Shown piece by piece: positions 47,300 to 58,979 of a stretch of 64,000 nucleotides of DNA. The notes below the pieces were generated by a model. The model was given only the letters and a program-made list of their open reading frames with translations, ran no database searches and was not told the origin of the DNA. The translations under genes and the position numbers were made by a program. Location of the stretch: assembly GCF_016808335.1 (NCBI RefSeq), contig NC_053136.1:1594531-1658530 (forward strand), given 5' to 3'. The stretch comes from Panicum virgatum (Eukaryota > Streptophyta > Magnoliopsida > Poales > Poaceae). Positions within the stretch are counted from its first letter, which is position 1. Each line of letters begins with the position of its first letter.

Positions 47300-48730
47300 A
47301 TGTGAGCGCGTAGCCATCCCGTGCTCACAGCAGGTCCACGTCCGCAAGAATTTTGTGGGCCGTCCGATGTGCAATTCACGGCATCACGTCGTCCTATCTC
47401 GTTCATAGTTTGGTCTCCATGGGATGGCGGCGTCCAAGTTTCACACTGCAAACTGGTTCCGGTTCACGCGTCCTCTCCGGTTGCCTGACCTTTCCAGGTT
47501 ACACAGTGCCGGAAACATGGCCGTGTCCCGGCAAAAATGGCGCCGCGAAGGGACGACCGGATGCGGCATTGTGCTCGTGTCTTGGAAGGAAGCAATGAAC
47601 GTGCCAGCAGGTGCAGTGAGCTCCATCTCTGTGCTCGCTTCTGCGCCAAGGTCTGCAGCTGCAAACAGTGTGGCCGTGCTCACTGCGGCCCCCTTTCTTC
47701 TTCTTTTCACATGTGCTCACGCGCGGCATAGTGCGCCTGCTTCTTTCTCAGCTTTTACAGCCTCTAAACACTATAGCACGTGGAGCGGCACTGTACTCCT
47801 CCCCCCTCTTTTTGCTCCCGTTGAGCCTCGTTCATATTTGTCTCCTCGCTGTTGAAAGCCGCCGGTGTCTCCGTGTTCTTCTTTCACCGCTGCACGCTGC
47901 TCGTTGCTCCGTACTACTCGCCGTAGCTTCCTCATGCGTGCCTGAGCTCCACGAAACGCACCGTCGTCTCCTTGTTCTTCTTTCGAAGCTCCTCGTTGCC
48001 TGAAGCTCTTCGTATTCGTGGCTCTCGCGTCTGGTTCGCCGAGCGTGCTTTAGCTTGTCATTGGTACTTGCTCTTCTCTTTCCTTTCTTTTTCATCTGAA
48101 ACATTTGCTCTACATTTTATTTGGTGCTACTCTTGAGTTAATCAGAGTTGCATTGTTTCTGTTTGTAGTGCACTGCCCATAACATATCCGTGGCAAGTTG
48201 CTATATCGGTGAACTCGCAACCACTGCGCTTAACTGCTAATCAGGTTCTTCTTACCAACCTTTCTCCTCCCGCATTGAAAACAAAAAGTCTACCCTCTGA
48301 ATCTACATGTAACTCTGATTTTTTTTGGCATTCAGCTAACAAAGGAGAACTTCGTTGGTTTCTGTTTGTTTCTACGAATCTGCAACACTCCTCTCCTCCT
48401 TTAGGTCAGATAAGCTCTTCCTTTACCTTACATACGTTTGTTAATTTTTCTCGAACTACCAGTTGCTTTGTTGTGGCGTGATAAAGATCCCATTTCGGTT
48501 CCCAGGTTCATGCTTGCTTGTTTGATTTAGATTGCGCCTGGTGTTGTTTAGATCCCCCTTAGTTAGACAAACAAAGGTGCGCTTGTGAGATCTTGCGAAA
48601 TTATTACAGTTGCTTTTCTATCTTACAAAACGTTCCAAATAACGATTCCGACAACCCATCCGGTTAGTTTACCCCGGCCCACAAATCAGATTTGTGGTAA
48701 TCCTTTGTCCAACCAATCAAAAAACCTCGT
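47300..48730. other. Presumed 5' part of a Helitron-like element; no coding exon identified
   Basis: Mixed composition with open frames on both strands (47353-47855) but no domain. Polypyrimidine-rich stretches at 48060-48110 and 48240-48480 could be introns of a 5' leader for the gene starting at 48735. I could not find a convincing Helitron TC start. Confidence 0.35.
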
Positions 48731-48734
48731 GGCG

Positions 48735-49946
48735 ATGCCCCCCAGGCGTAAATGGAACGCTGAAAACTCCGAGAACAGTGAGTTTCCCCACTGATACTTT
48801 ACCTCAAGTCCTCATAATCGTATCCCTAAGACATATATTAAATGAGGCTTTCTTGTTAAGAGCTCCAAATTAGGGTGGTGCAATTATCTACATCCTCCAG
48901 AATGCTATATATATAAATTGATACTGATTTTTCTTCCCTGCTCCAAAATAGCATTCTTTTTTAGGTGCAGACGACACACTGTATGCTGCTCAATTATTAT
49001 TCTATCCTAACTATAAATATAAGATATATGCTCATGATTCTTTACTTCTTTTCTAGGTGGACCCGATCAGCATCCACAAGGCACATTCAAAAAACAGAAA
49101 CCACTATTTGCCCAATCCGAAGTGGTATTGAACATATCTACAGAAGATCTTCTGTCAGAAACTTCTGAACCTAATACACTAGCTGAAATTTCAGCTAATT
49201 CAGAAGGTGAATCCCAAATCCACATACCTAGATTTCAGCTGACACTTCCAGTGCTAAGTGTAGCTGTGACGCTAACGCTGCAAATCTCATTCGATAGTCA
49301 ACTTATGGAAGACAAATATAAGGCAGTCCTTCCGATCTTAAGAGCTTTTAGCCTGGCCACAATAATAACTGAATCGTTCATAAAACTGCTGCACTTTTTC
49401 TTTGTCCACTGTGGTCTCAGATTGCCTAACTCACCGGCATGGGTGCAGAGTCTCCAAAACTACAGAAACCCACACATTCCATCTTGGTTATATCCACTTC
49501 AATGGGTGTGTCTCACAGCTATTAGAAACACGAAACTCTGTATCACATTACCAACATTTATCTGGACAGTTAGCTTCATCATTGCCTTACCTGAATCTCA
49601 TCCAACCCTTAAGGCGAAAGCATACAACACTCTCCTACTACAACTGATACCTCCTTTTCTCTTAACACTGGCACACTGCATCCAGGCTGTTTTAACCATA
49701 TTTGAGTATTACCTCATTGCTTTATTCCGCTACGCTAAAAGACGCCTTTGCCATCGTTGGAACTGCTGTTTACCAAAGGTATTAAATAGACTATTTATTT
49801 TATATAAGTTGCAGCTTGTGCAAAGATATACTTTCTATGCTAACAGAGGGCTAACATGTTACATCTGTAGGCGTTCAAGGGCACATCACAGCGGTCGTCC
49901 CATGGACCTGCAGCTAATTGTTAAGACTAACTCCACCAAGATTTAA
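48735..49946 (+). CDS. Unrecognised multi-pass membrane protein, about 272-310 aa, upstream of a Helitron-like 3' end
   Basis: Model A: join(48735..48777, 49057..49946), 310 aa; donor ACA|GTGAGT, acceptor TTTTCTAG|GTGG, phase 1. Model B adds an intron 49779..49870 (donor AAG|GTATTAAAT, CTAAC branch-like site, acceptor CTGTAG) and ends after about 272 aa. The N-terminus is short, basic and polar (MPPRRKWNAENSENS). Then come four hydrophobic segments, near LTLPVLSVAVTLTL, ILRAFSLATIITESF plus LLHFFF, ITLPTFIWTVSFIIAL, and LLLQLIPPFLLTLAHCIQAV. A basic Cys-containing stretch RRLCHRWNCCLPK follows. Codon use is AT-rich, unlike the GC-rich host first exons nearby. I recognise no family and infer no function. 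A single 890-nt stop-free exon with a clean upstream exon argues it was a real gene. It may be element-borne. Confidence 0.5.
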
Positions 49947-49948
49947 CC

Positions 49949-50155
49949 GAAGTAGTATTAGACCCACTTTTAGCTATATCTGCTGAACCGAGCATTTGTA
50001 ATATTTATGCTATGTAGTAGTACTTGCCACTCCAACTTCCATCGTTCCAGTGAAGTAGTATTAGACCCACTTTTAGTTATATTTGTTGAGCCGGACATTT
50101 AAAATATTTGGGCTATGTAATAGTACTTGTTGTTTCAGTTTGCATTGTATTAATG
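49949..50155 (+). repeat. Two tandem copies of a 103-bp unit after the membrane-protein gene
   Basis: Both copies begin GAAGTAGTATTAGACCCACT (49949 and 50052) and are about 80 percent alike by eye. They lie between the stop codon and the Helitron-like 3' terminus, presumably in the 3' untranslated part. Confidence 0.8.
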
Positions 50156-50291
50156 AACTGGCAAATTAGTTAGCCTATCTCAATGGTTCCTCGATCATAT
50201 TGCTTGATAACTTAAAGTCTTTTATTTATTTTTAGTGTTCAAATCAGACCATGTGATACAATCAAAGTAAGATCACAAATTGAAACATCAT

Positions 50292-50317
50292 CCACGTGCT
50301 CGCGCGTGATACACTAG
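50292..50317 (+). mobile_element. Helitron-like 3' terminus
   Basis: A short hairpin CACGTGC-TC-GCGCGTG (50293-50308, with one G-T pair) is followed by ATACA and CTAG, then T (50318), matching Helitron ends on the plus strand. The element body would lie to the left and include the membrane-protein gene; its 5' end was not found, so only the terminus is annotated. Confidence 0.55.
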
Positions 50318-50377
50318 TGTAGTTCTAGGTGCAACGCTACTTGGCCGAGTCAATGAGTCGAAGGATGTTTTTAATAA

Positions 50378-51353
50378 GGAAAAAGTTCATTTTTGACCAT
50401 CCAACTCTGGCCTCAGTTTGATTTTGGCTATCGAACTCCAAAACCGGGTATCTTTAGCCATCCAACTATCAAAACCGTTCAAATTTAACCATCGGGCTGT
50501 TTTGGTGGGTGGTTTTATTTTTTTTATTTACAATTAAGTTTTTAGATCTTAAAATGGTTATTACTTTTGCCCGTACCTCCGATTTAGGTCATTTCTGCGG
50601 TCACGCGTTTGTAACGGTGAGCTTTATCTTTTAGAATGTTCTTCATACTATTTCATCACTATTTGTTATGTTATTCTTACGTTGTTGTGTAAAAACAACA
50701 ATATAAGAAAAATAAAACAAACAGTTACAAAATAATATGAACAACATTTTAAAAGACAAAGCTCATCGTTACGAAGGCATGACCACAAGAATCACTTAAA
50801 TCAGAGATACGAGAAAAAATAGTAATTATTTTAAGATCCAATGACTATTTTATTTACAGTTTAGTCCTTGGATCTTAAAATGAAATAGTCCTTGGATCTT
50901 AAAATGATTACTATTTTTTCTCGTATCTCCAATTTAAGTGATTCTTGTGATCATGCCTTCGTAACGATGAGCTTTATCTTTTAAAATGTTGTTCATATTA
51001 TTTTGTAACTGTTTGTTTTATTTTTCTTATATTGTTGTTTTTACACAACAACATAAGAACAACATAACAAATAGTGATGAAATAGTATAAAGAACATTCT
51101 TAAAGATAAAGCTCACCGTTACAAACGCGTGACCGCAGGAATGACCTAAATCGGAGGTACGGGCAAAAAGTAATAATCATTTTAAGATCTAAGGACTTAA
51201 TTGTAAATAAAAAAATTAAAACCATCCACCAAAACAGCCCGATGGTCAAATTTGAACGGTTTTGATAGTTGGATGGCCAAAGATATCTGATTTTATAGTT
51301 CGATGGCCAAAACCAAACTGAGGCCAGAATTGGGTCAAAAATGGACTTTTTCC
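50378..51353. mobile_element. 976-bp foldback element, near-complete inverted repeat
   Basis: The left half (50378-about 50860) and right half (about 50880-51353) are inverted copies over almost their entire length, e.g. GTTCATTTTTGACCATCCAA against its complement near 51310-51345. Flanks are TTTTAATAA (50369-50377) and CTTTAATAA (51354-51362), a 9-bp target duplication with one difference, as for Mutator-like elements. A 36-bp direct repeat (AGTCCTTGGATCTTAAAATG) sits at the centre. No coding. A transcript would fold into one long hairpin. Confidence 0.88.
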
Positions 51354-51369
51354 CTTTAATAAAAAGAAC

Positions 51370-52230
51370 TTCTGCAAAGCTGTGGACTGTGAATTATGAA
51401 TAGTTTTTTATGATCAGATTGTGCCTAAGTAAACTGGCAGGTGTTGACTGTTGACTCACAACACCATGTAGACCCATCCATACGAACTTGAAAACATGTG
51501 GTAGTGTGTGGTCCAATACTATCTACTATTTGCCTCTTTGGTCCCAACCATTACAACGCACAGATGTACCATTGGTTTATTCATTCGAAGAAATATCCCT
51601 ATCGCAAAGAGCATGAATCATTCGATTTCAAAACCCATGACATCTGTGTACGTCTACCAAAAAATCTTTTTTCACAGGACATTGATCTTGTAACAGTTTT
51701 GTATTGCTTAAAGCTGGAGGACATTGCTAACTTCAATAAATTGGAGCAAAAGAGTTGATACACTGAGAAGTAATGTAGATGCACAAATGACTGATTCATT
51801 GTACATCAATTTTCCAAGAAAAGAAACAAAGCAAGCATTGTCAGTGGCTCTTCACCAAATGAGCTGACATATGAGTCGACTGATAAGTTGAGTAACACCG
51901 GTCCAGTGCAGATACTCCTTGAGAGGTCAACATGGTCCCAGTTTCCATGTTTTGTGGGCTGAGAAGCATTGAGTAACAGTATCAGTAGCTAACTGAAACT
52001 TATAGGCATATCATCATGCCGTATGGTTGAATCACACCTAAGCAGTGGCTTATCTTCAAAACTCCTGCATGGATAAAAAAAAATTATATCGAACACTGCC
52101 AAAAAAACGATGCAATAAGACAGTACGTATGACTACAAAGTTTCAGATTGTCAGTGTTGGAATACATGTTCTCCAAGTCTGGTAGGCAAGCATAAAGGTA
52201 AAAAATATGCCACTAGATACCTTTCAGGTG
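51370..52230. other. Intergenic, downstream of the Abitram homolog
   Basis: AT-rich, with no supported exon. Open frames at 51498-51799 on both strands have no domain. The part next to 52238 is probably 3' UTR of the minus-strand gene. Confidence 0.4.
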
Positions 52231-52237
52231 TCTGGGG

Positions 52238-54247
52238 TCAGCATGCTCCTCTCAAGTTCCTGTAGTCCTCGTAACTAAGAAATTTATCCTTAATTTTGAG
52301 CCAATCAGCTGGTTTTGGCTGGAAGATAGCTATATATCCTTCTCTGTCAGCCTAAATGTGAAAAGGGATAAAAGGGTAAGGATGTATGATGCCTGGTATA
52401 TGGTACACATACCAATACAAAAGAACAGCAAAAGCCTCATATTAAATAATTAATATTCAATCTAAAATACAACTAAAAGGGAAAATGAGACTGAACAACA
52501 AAGTGCACAGAGTCAAATAAATACTATGCCAGACTAACATGATGTACTCACGGCGGTATTAAGAAGATCTGGTTGTTTGATCAATCTATCATTGATCTCC
52601 AAAAGGGAGCCTTTAACACAGCATCTGTAAAACTTTGGCATCAGCAACACTCCGGTGCAGAAAAAAAATGACGTCATGCATACTTCCTTGGTTTGTAAGG
52701 TTATTAAGGGGACCAACCTCACGACAAAAGATTTATCATTTACACAAACTTTGCACAGTGCTGAGTTTTCTTGCAAATGTTGTGCATTCTGCAATGTAAA
52801 AATCAACATCATTTTATGCTGCCATGTTTTAAACCAAACAGGAAATATGATTCAAGCATTCTATTTACCCTCTTGCGTTTGCCTGTGACTTTCATCTCAC
52901 TGCGATCAGACTTGCCAACATTGAAGTCGACAGCGGTTATACCTCCTTCCTCTTTAAACGCAACATGGGCTGGAGCTAAACCAACCACACACAATCTAAG
53001 TTTTTCAAAAAAAAAAGGAAAATCAACCATAAGAATATACCAAAGCTTGTTAGAAACCTCAGTATGCACTATATCAGGAAACAGGAAGGTATTGGCACTT
53101 GTCAATTGGAGTTACTGAAGAAAATAAATAAGAGCAGATCAATTATTCACAGAAAAAGCAATACCACCATTATGTAATTAAGCACGCATTTGGCATTCTT
53201 AGTATCTGCAAATAATCTACTACTTTCTTTGGCTAAAAAGCTAACATTGACTTCTTGAAATCAAACACCTACCCGTTTGGATGGCGGTACACATACTGAT
53301 CATGCCCTGGATTCATAAAATCTGCCAAAGAAAGTGGTGGAGTTGAATTAGAGGAATCGAAGCAGACTTCATCAAAGCATAAAAACATTTTGCTCTTATG
53401 GCTCAACATAACAGCTTAAAGTTCCCAAACATTCCATTCTGTTAATAAACTAAAGTTGAAAACATTTTGTTCTTCAGCTCAGCATATAACAGCTTAAAGT
53501 TCTCAAACATTCCATTCTGTTAACAAACTGAAGTTATAGAGCCACACTACCACACCGCCCATACAAATGTGTGAAAGAAAATTTTCAGCAATGAATCACA
53601 GGATATTATATTATTCCCTACTTACAATGGGTTGCATGAGTAAGAAGTTCCTTCAAAAATTGAGTTGGATGGCGAATTGGTGATATGATACTCCCAGTGA
53701 CTGAGCCAACCAACTTACACCCAACAATCCCACATGATGTGCTTAATTGATTAGACACTAAATGTGGAATCATAACGAAGATACCAAACTCCAATTACAA
53801 AAATGGAACAATATTTCAAGAATACACTAAAAAATGACATCAGAACCGAATTTATCAAGCATTGGGGTTTCCAAGATCAAATGCGCATCTGAAACACTTC
53901 GGTCCCCGATATTCTTAATTCCATAGCATTGCAATGAAAAAAAAATCACTCTCTAAAAGAACAAGCATTACAAGGACAACGAATTTCACTCTAAAAGAAC
54001 AAGAGTACCTCAAACTCAAAATAAAAGCTTGAAAGCTTTTACACCAATCGAGCGTGACAAAGTCAAGCCTTTTACCAGAGATGTAGTAGCGCGCGAAGTT
54101 AGCCTCGACGGCGGAGGGGGGAGACGCCGGGAGGTCAGCGGCGTCGGGGACGACGAGGGCCCGGGTCTCGTCGTCGAGGGTGGCCTCCCTCGGCGAGGGC
54201 CTCTCGAGTGGCGGCGCCTCTAGGGCTGAAGCATCCTCCGCCATCAT
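52238..54247 (-). CDS. Abitram (FAM206/Simiate) homolog, 201 aa, six exons
   Basis: Model: complement(join(52238..52351, 52552..52624, 52718..52788, 52869..52995, 53273..53321, 54076..54247)), all GT-AG with matching phases, 201 aa. Diagnostic stretches are YYISDFMNPGHDQYVYRHPN, FKEEGGITAVDFNVGKSDRS, VTGKRKRNAQHL, CCVKGSLLEINDRLIKQPDL, GYIAIFQPKPADWLKIKDKF and SYEDYRNLRG. The family is small, conserved across eukaryotes and has a glycine-cleavage-H-like lipoyl-domain fold. The human protein binds actin and is nuclear; the plant role is unknown. The first exon is GC-rich with an acidic, Pro-rich leader; two adjacent ATGs (54247, 54244) could start it. Intron 1 contains a 77-bp tandem duplication (53382 and 53459). 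Confidence 0.9.
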
Positions 54248-54782
54248 AGAGGTTCTCGTTCGTCGCCGTCGACGGTCGATCCAGCGCGGAGCTCGCCGTC
54301 TCGGCGGCGGCGGCGGCGGCGGCGGGCGGCGAGGGCGCGCTAGGCGTTGGCAACTCAGAGAGGGTCCCGGTCACCCGTTCAGGGATGAAAAGCACTCAGG
54401 CCGTTGGATCGGCCGATCCAACGATCAGGTAAGCCGTAAGCACGCCGGGGGCGGGATGGGGTTGGGACGTTCGGTAAAATATTGTGCTTGGTTTCTTCAA
54501 AAAAATATTGTGCTTGGTCCTATTCTCAACGAGCTTGATTTTTTTTATAAAGTAAACAAAGATAATAATTAATTAAAAATCTTTAATCCAAAACAGTAAT
54601 TATTTAAAAAAACAAGTTGTAGTTTTCTGTAGTGACTTAATTGGCACATGCATTTTTAAATTCTAGAGCATATCTCGTGAAAACCGCCAAAAAATTGTAA
54701 CCTCCAAGCTCCGTAAAAAATCTTAGCTTTTGTGAGAATTGAGATAGGACTATACAAGAGTACTAACTACAAAATTCACGTA

Positions 54783-55024
54783 CTCTCTCCGAAACAAAAA
54801 AATAAATCACTCTAGGATTTAAAATTTGTATCAAAAAATAAGTCATCTTACTCTATTTAGAAAGAACATGTATATTTAAAAATCAATTAGTGCCTAATAT
54901 AAGTAATTAATATGTGTTAACATGGTTATGTTATCTTTTCGTTAATTTATCCTAGAATTCTTAAGGTGATTTGTGTCCATCTAACATTGAATTGCAAGTT
55001 TGATATTGAATAAAGAGGATAGAG
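54783..55024. mobile_element. Probable Stowaway-like MITE
   Basis: Flanked by TA on both sides; ends CTCTCTCC and (inverted) CTCTATCC. Internal ATAAATCACTCTAGGAT resembles the sub-terminal part of grass Stowaway families, and TCCTAGAATTCTTAAGGTGA lies on the other side as an imperfect inverted partner. The short termini make this less certain than the 23281 copy. Confidence 0.5.
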
Positions 55025-55250
55025 TACTGAAATTTTGCGCACAATCATTATTTGACACCAACTATGGATAGCTATTTTTTCATAAAATTTTAAGATCAGA
55101 CATAAATATTTATCGCCACTGGCTAAATACGAGCCTTCATGGATAACGATATCTCAGATAGTGTTGTTAAATTGCTTTAACTTACTAATTCATACAATAC
55201 ATTATGTATTTATGGTTCAAATCAAACTTACAAGTTACAACACTTTTGAC

Positions 55251-55483
55251 GGCCTTGTTTAGTTCAAGAAATTTTTTGAGTTTTGGTACTGTAACACTTT
55301 TTGTTATTATTTGACAATTAATATTTAATTATAAACTAATTATATTTAAAAGATTCGTCTCGTCGTTTACAGTTAAATTGTGTAATGAGTTATTTTTTTC
55401 AACTACATTTAATACTTCATATATATATTCGAAGATTCGATGTGATGAGTACTATTAAAAAAAATTTTACGACTAAACATGGC
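55251..55483. mobile_element. MITE of the GGCCTTGTTTAG family, degenerate
   Basis: Starts GGCCTTGTTTAGTTC and ends ACTAAACATGGC; the core shares AAAAGATTCGTCTCG with the 27362 copy. More diverged than the other three copies. Confidence 0.7.
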
Positions 55484-55614
55484 TCGCAACGTCCGTGCCC
55501 TACGGGCTACAACCCTGGTCCCTGATGCGATCCATCTCACTGCAGTGTCACACACAGTGGTGTGCGGTCAGCTCTGTGGTACCCACGTCGTAGAGACGTA
55601 GGTACTGTTGGTGT

Positions 55615-55990
55615 TACTAAGCACGTTATTATTCGCCCATTTCCGAAGAAAAGACACCATACTCATTTTAGTCAGTTTTGGAGAAAAAAATATTTTTGTG
55701 CAAACTATAGAAACTTTAATCTGGACCATCAGATCAACATCCAAGGGGAGGGGCGCGGAGAGGTGGGAGGGGGGGATTTGCAAAAGTGTGATTACTCAAT
55801 TCAAGAACGAGTCTAGATTGTAAAATTACCCAATCTTTCATACCCCTTGGATGTTGATCTGATGGTTCAGATTGAAGTTTTCATAGTTTGCACGGAGAGT
55901 TTGGTTTCCACCTAAGACGTTCTCTTATTTAATAACTCATTTTAATCATAAGTGTTAATTGTACGGAGCAAAACTGCTAATGTGCCACCT
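55615..55990 (+). repeat. Segment duplicated at about 58795-58925, here carrying a MITE
   Basis: TAAGCACGTTATTATTCGCCC and TAATAACTCATTTTAATCA with GTTAATTGTACGGA recur at 58795-58925. Between them in this copy lies an inverted-repeat MITE (about 55665-55924) whose arms share GATCAACATCCAAGGGG and CCCCTTGGATGTTGATC. The second locus has no element at this position but has a related one just upstream. Confidence 0.65.
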
Positions 55991-56289
55991 TCAGTTTAAA
56001 ATTACCTCCATATCAACAAAACTGCTGATGTGTTAAGGCTTCATTTGTTTCAGTTTGTGAGCACCTTTTGATCATTGACTTTCGGGACCTCCAAAGATCA
56101 AATGCACCCAAAACTCAAAAGTTGGAAAGCTCATGGCAAGATGCTTCAGGCTTCTCTAACTTTAAACAGTATTTGACATTTGAAGATCCCGAAAGCCAAT
56201 GATCCAAAAGTGCTCAGAAGAAACAAACAGCCCAATGTTGAATCTACAGTCGCTCGTAAGTTATGAAAAACTTACGGTCGATCTCGGAA

Positions 56290-57780
56290 CTCTAAGAGGG
56301 ATTAAGTTCTGTAAGGATCACTGGGTATCCGATTCTAGAGGGGGAGGGGGTGAATAGGGTCGCTAGTTGCTTTCTATGCTAGGGCTCAATCTATTTGCAT
56401 GAGATAAACCTAACACATCCTACACATGCTAGTTATGACTAAGGTTTATCTATACTACTCTCTACTTACATCTAAAAGACTTGCAACCTATAGCCAATCC
56501 TAATCAAACTAATTAGGAAAGTAAAGGCACATAAGATAGAGTAAATACGGAAACGTAATACGGTAAGTAAAGAGGTAAGGGAGAGAATATATAAACTCCC
56601 GTGAAGACAACAAGACACACGATTTAACGTGGTTCGGTTAGGACACCAAGTCCCTCCATACGTCCACGGCCACTTGTCCAACACGAACATGTGTGATGCC
56701 GAGTCTCTCCGCTTGATCACCGTCTTGCGTTCGCCACCAAGGCTCACGGCAAGCAAAGGCTAAGTGACCCCAAGTCACCAAGACAAGGTCACCGCCACCG
56801 TCTCTCTCGAAGCGTCACCCACGGCACCGTCTTCACTATCAGAGCTTCTCACCAAGAGGGGTCTCCTTCCCCGCACAAAGTGTCGTTGGTCTCCACACCA
56901 AGTCGGAGGGTCACACGACGAGTACACAAGATGCTTGCCGCAGCAAGGCTTCTCTCAAGGGAGCTCTCGTAAGAACTAATCCCTATTACAAGCACTAAGC
57001 ACTCTCACAAGTGTGCTTAAGCCTATATGATGTACAATGAAGCTCTATGATGGTTGGAGGTGATCTTCAAGTATAGTAAGCTTTCAGCAACTCCAGCACT
57101 CTCCAGCAACCCAAATGACCTGGCCTTGGGAGTATATATAACCCACACACCGCAAAAGAGCCGTTGGGAAAGGCTGACAAAATTCCTTAATGCCGGTTAA
57201 ACCGACGCTCCAGTTTTGTCAACACCGGTTCAACCGGTGAGAGTACTTTCCCTTCTACTAGCCGTTACAGTCTTCCAACGGCTACTTGATCAATCGACCG
57301 ACGCTCTTGAAATCACTATCGGTTTTAACCGGTGAGTGCAAGCTCAGAAACCCCCGAAAAATGGAGTCTCTGGACAACTGCACCGACGCTCAATTTTGAG
57401 CATCGTCGGTTTAACCGGTGCTAAACCCTAGCCTCAGCCTCTGGGTCCATTGCACCGACACCTTTATTTTTCCCGTCGTCGGTTCAACCGGTGCACTCTG
57501 CTGACTTGGTCTCCACTGAGCCAATTGCACCGGTGAGTACAATTTTCCTATCGTCGGTTTAACCGGTGATAGTAAATTGTCTCTGTTTTGATATTTCTGA
57601 CTTGGATTTCTTCACGGTCTCTTCGATTCTTGTCTTTTGGACCGAAGAGGAACCACCGTAGGGGCGGCCCTTCGGGCCTAGCTACGCCTTTTTTCTCTTT
57701 GTCATCACTTGAACCTAAAAGCCTGAGAATGATCATCTTAACAATCATATTAGTCCAAGTGTTGTGTTGTCTATATCAAT
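56290..57780 (+). repeat. Dispersed grass repeat with many CCGGTT-AACCGG palindromes, copy 1
   Basis: Starts near GGATCACTGGGTATCCGATT and CTAGAGGGGGAGGGGGTGAA. The right half (57180-57570) has repeated palindromic motifs such as CACCGGTTCAACCGGTG and CGGTTTAACCGGTG. Sequence at 57640-57690 (AGGGGCGGCCCTTCGGGCCT) returns in reverse complement at 63840-63880. Probably part of a retroelement, but no coding domain or terminal repeats were seen, so the class is open. Confidence 0.5.
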
Positions 57781-57789
57781 CACCAAAAC

Positions 57790-58460
57790 ATTATATTGAA
57801 ATATGGCATGAGAGGTCATTTTCGCTATAAGTTCCCCTTTCCCCTTCTCTTTTTTCCTTGCTCTTCCCCTTCCTTCCTCTGGAGACGACGGCACAGCTGG
57901 ATAGAGCAATGGCAGTGGCGTGGTGAGGCGGAGCGGACCTGAGCTCCCCGGGTGCAGGCGGCGCGGCGGGGTGGAGGCGGCGCTCGAGGCCGAGCGGGGT
58001 GGCGGCGGCGGCGGCGCGACGCAATGATGTGGCTGACTTCCCAAGAGGCGAGCTCCGCACGCGACGTTGCGGTGGTGGCATGATGAGGTGGGGGCGGCAG
58101 AGCGGCGCGGCTAGGCAGATTGGCAGCGGCGGCGCCGCTCTTTTTGCCTTTGTTTAGTTTTTTTTTGGATGCAGAAGGTTTTACAAAAAAATTTCCCCAA
58201 TTATTTTATTCTTGGTAGAAAAGTTTTTTTACAAAATATTTTTATCTAAACTTTTTTTTGGGTTTTGGATGCAAAAGTTATTTCTCCAAAAAAATTTCTC
58301 AAAATTTTCTCTTTCAGTTTTTTTCTCATCAATTTATTTTCTAGCTCTCTCCATTTTTTTCAAAACTTTCTCCAGAAGTTTTTTTTATCAAAAAATGATT
58401 AAAAAAAGTTACTAGAAAAGAAAAAAGGAAACGATCAGAAGATGGATTGTAGGGTAAATT
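57790..58460. other. Non-coding stretch with GC-rich and poly-T parts
   Basis: A GC-rich part (57880-58135, biased open frames, no domain) passes into T-rich low-complexity sequence (58150-58420). No gene supported. Confidence 0.35.
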
Positions 58461-58464
58461 AGCC

Positions 58465-58724
58465 GGGAACGTATTAGATGCAAATCAACCGATCCGTAAA
58501 AACTATTCAAACTTCAATCTGAGCCACCAGAGGATCAACATCCAACGGGAGGGCGCAGGGGGAGTGGGAGGGGTAATTTGCAAAAGTGTGATTATCTAAT
58601 CCAAGAGCCGGCTGTTATTTATAAAATTACCCCCTCCTCATGCCCCTTGGATGTTGATATGGTGGCCTAAATTGAAATTTGCATAGTTTCCACGAAGAAG
58701 TTGGTTTACACCTGATATATTTCC
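58465..58724. mobile_element. Mutator-like MITE, 260 bp
   Basis: Ends GGGAACGTATTAGATGCAAA and, inverted, GGAAATATATCAGGTGTAAA. Arms continue with AACATCCAACGGG against CCCTTGGATGTT. A 9-bp target duplication with one mismatch, AAATTAGCC (58456-58464) and AAATTAGCG (58725-58733), flanks it. Same family as the element within 55665-55924. Confidence 0.8.
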
Positions 58725-58979
58725 AAATTAGCGTCGCCCAACAAACAGGGTCTTAATGCTCATGAAACCCTCTTGACACTGCCAATAAGACTAGTCTAAG
58801 CATATCATTATTCGCCCGTTTCTGAAGAAAGGCCATCCTCATTTTAATCAGTTCCGGAGCAGAAAATTAAGCTTCGATTAATAATAACTCATTTTAATCA
58901 ACACTGTTAATTATACGGAACCCGTTTATTGATTGATCCCCTTGGGTGGACATGAACAGTAGACTGGTAGAGAAAATGA

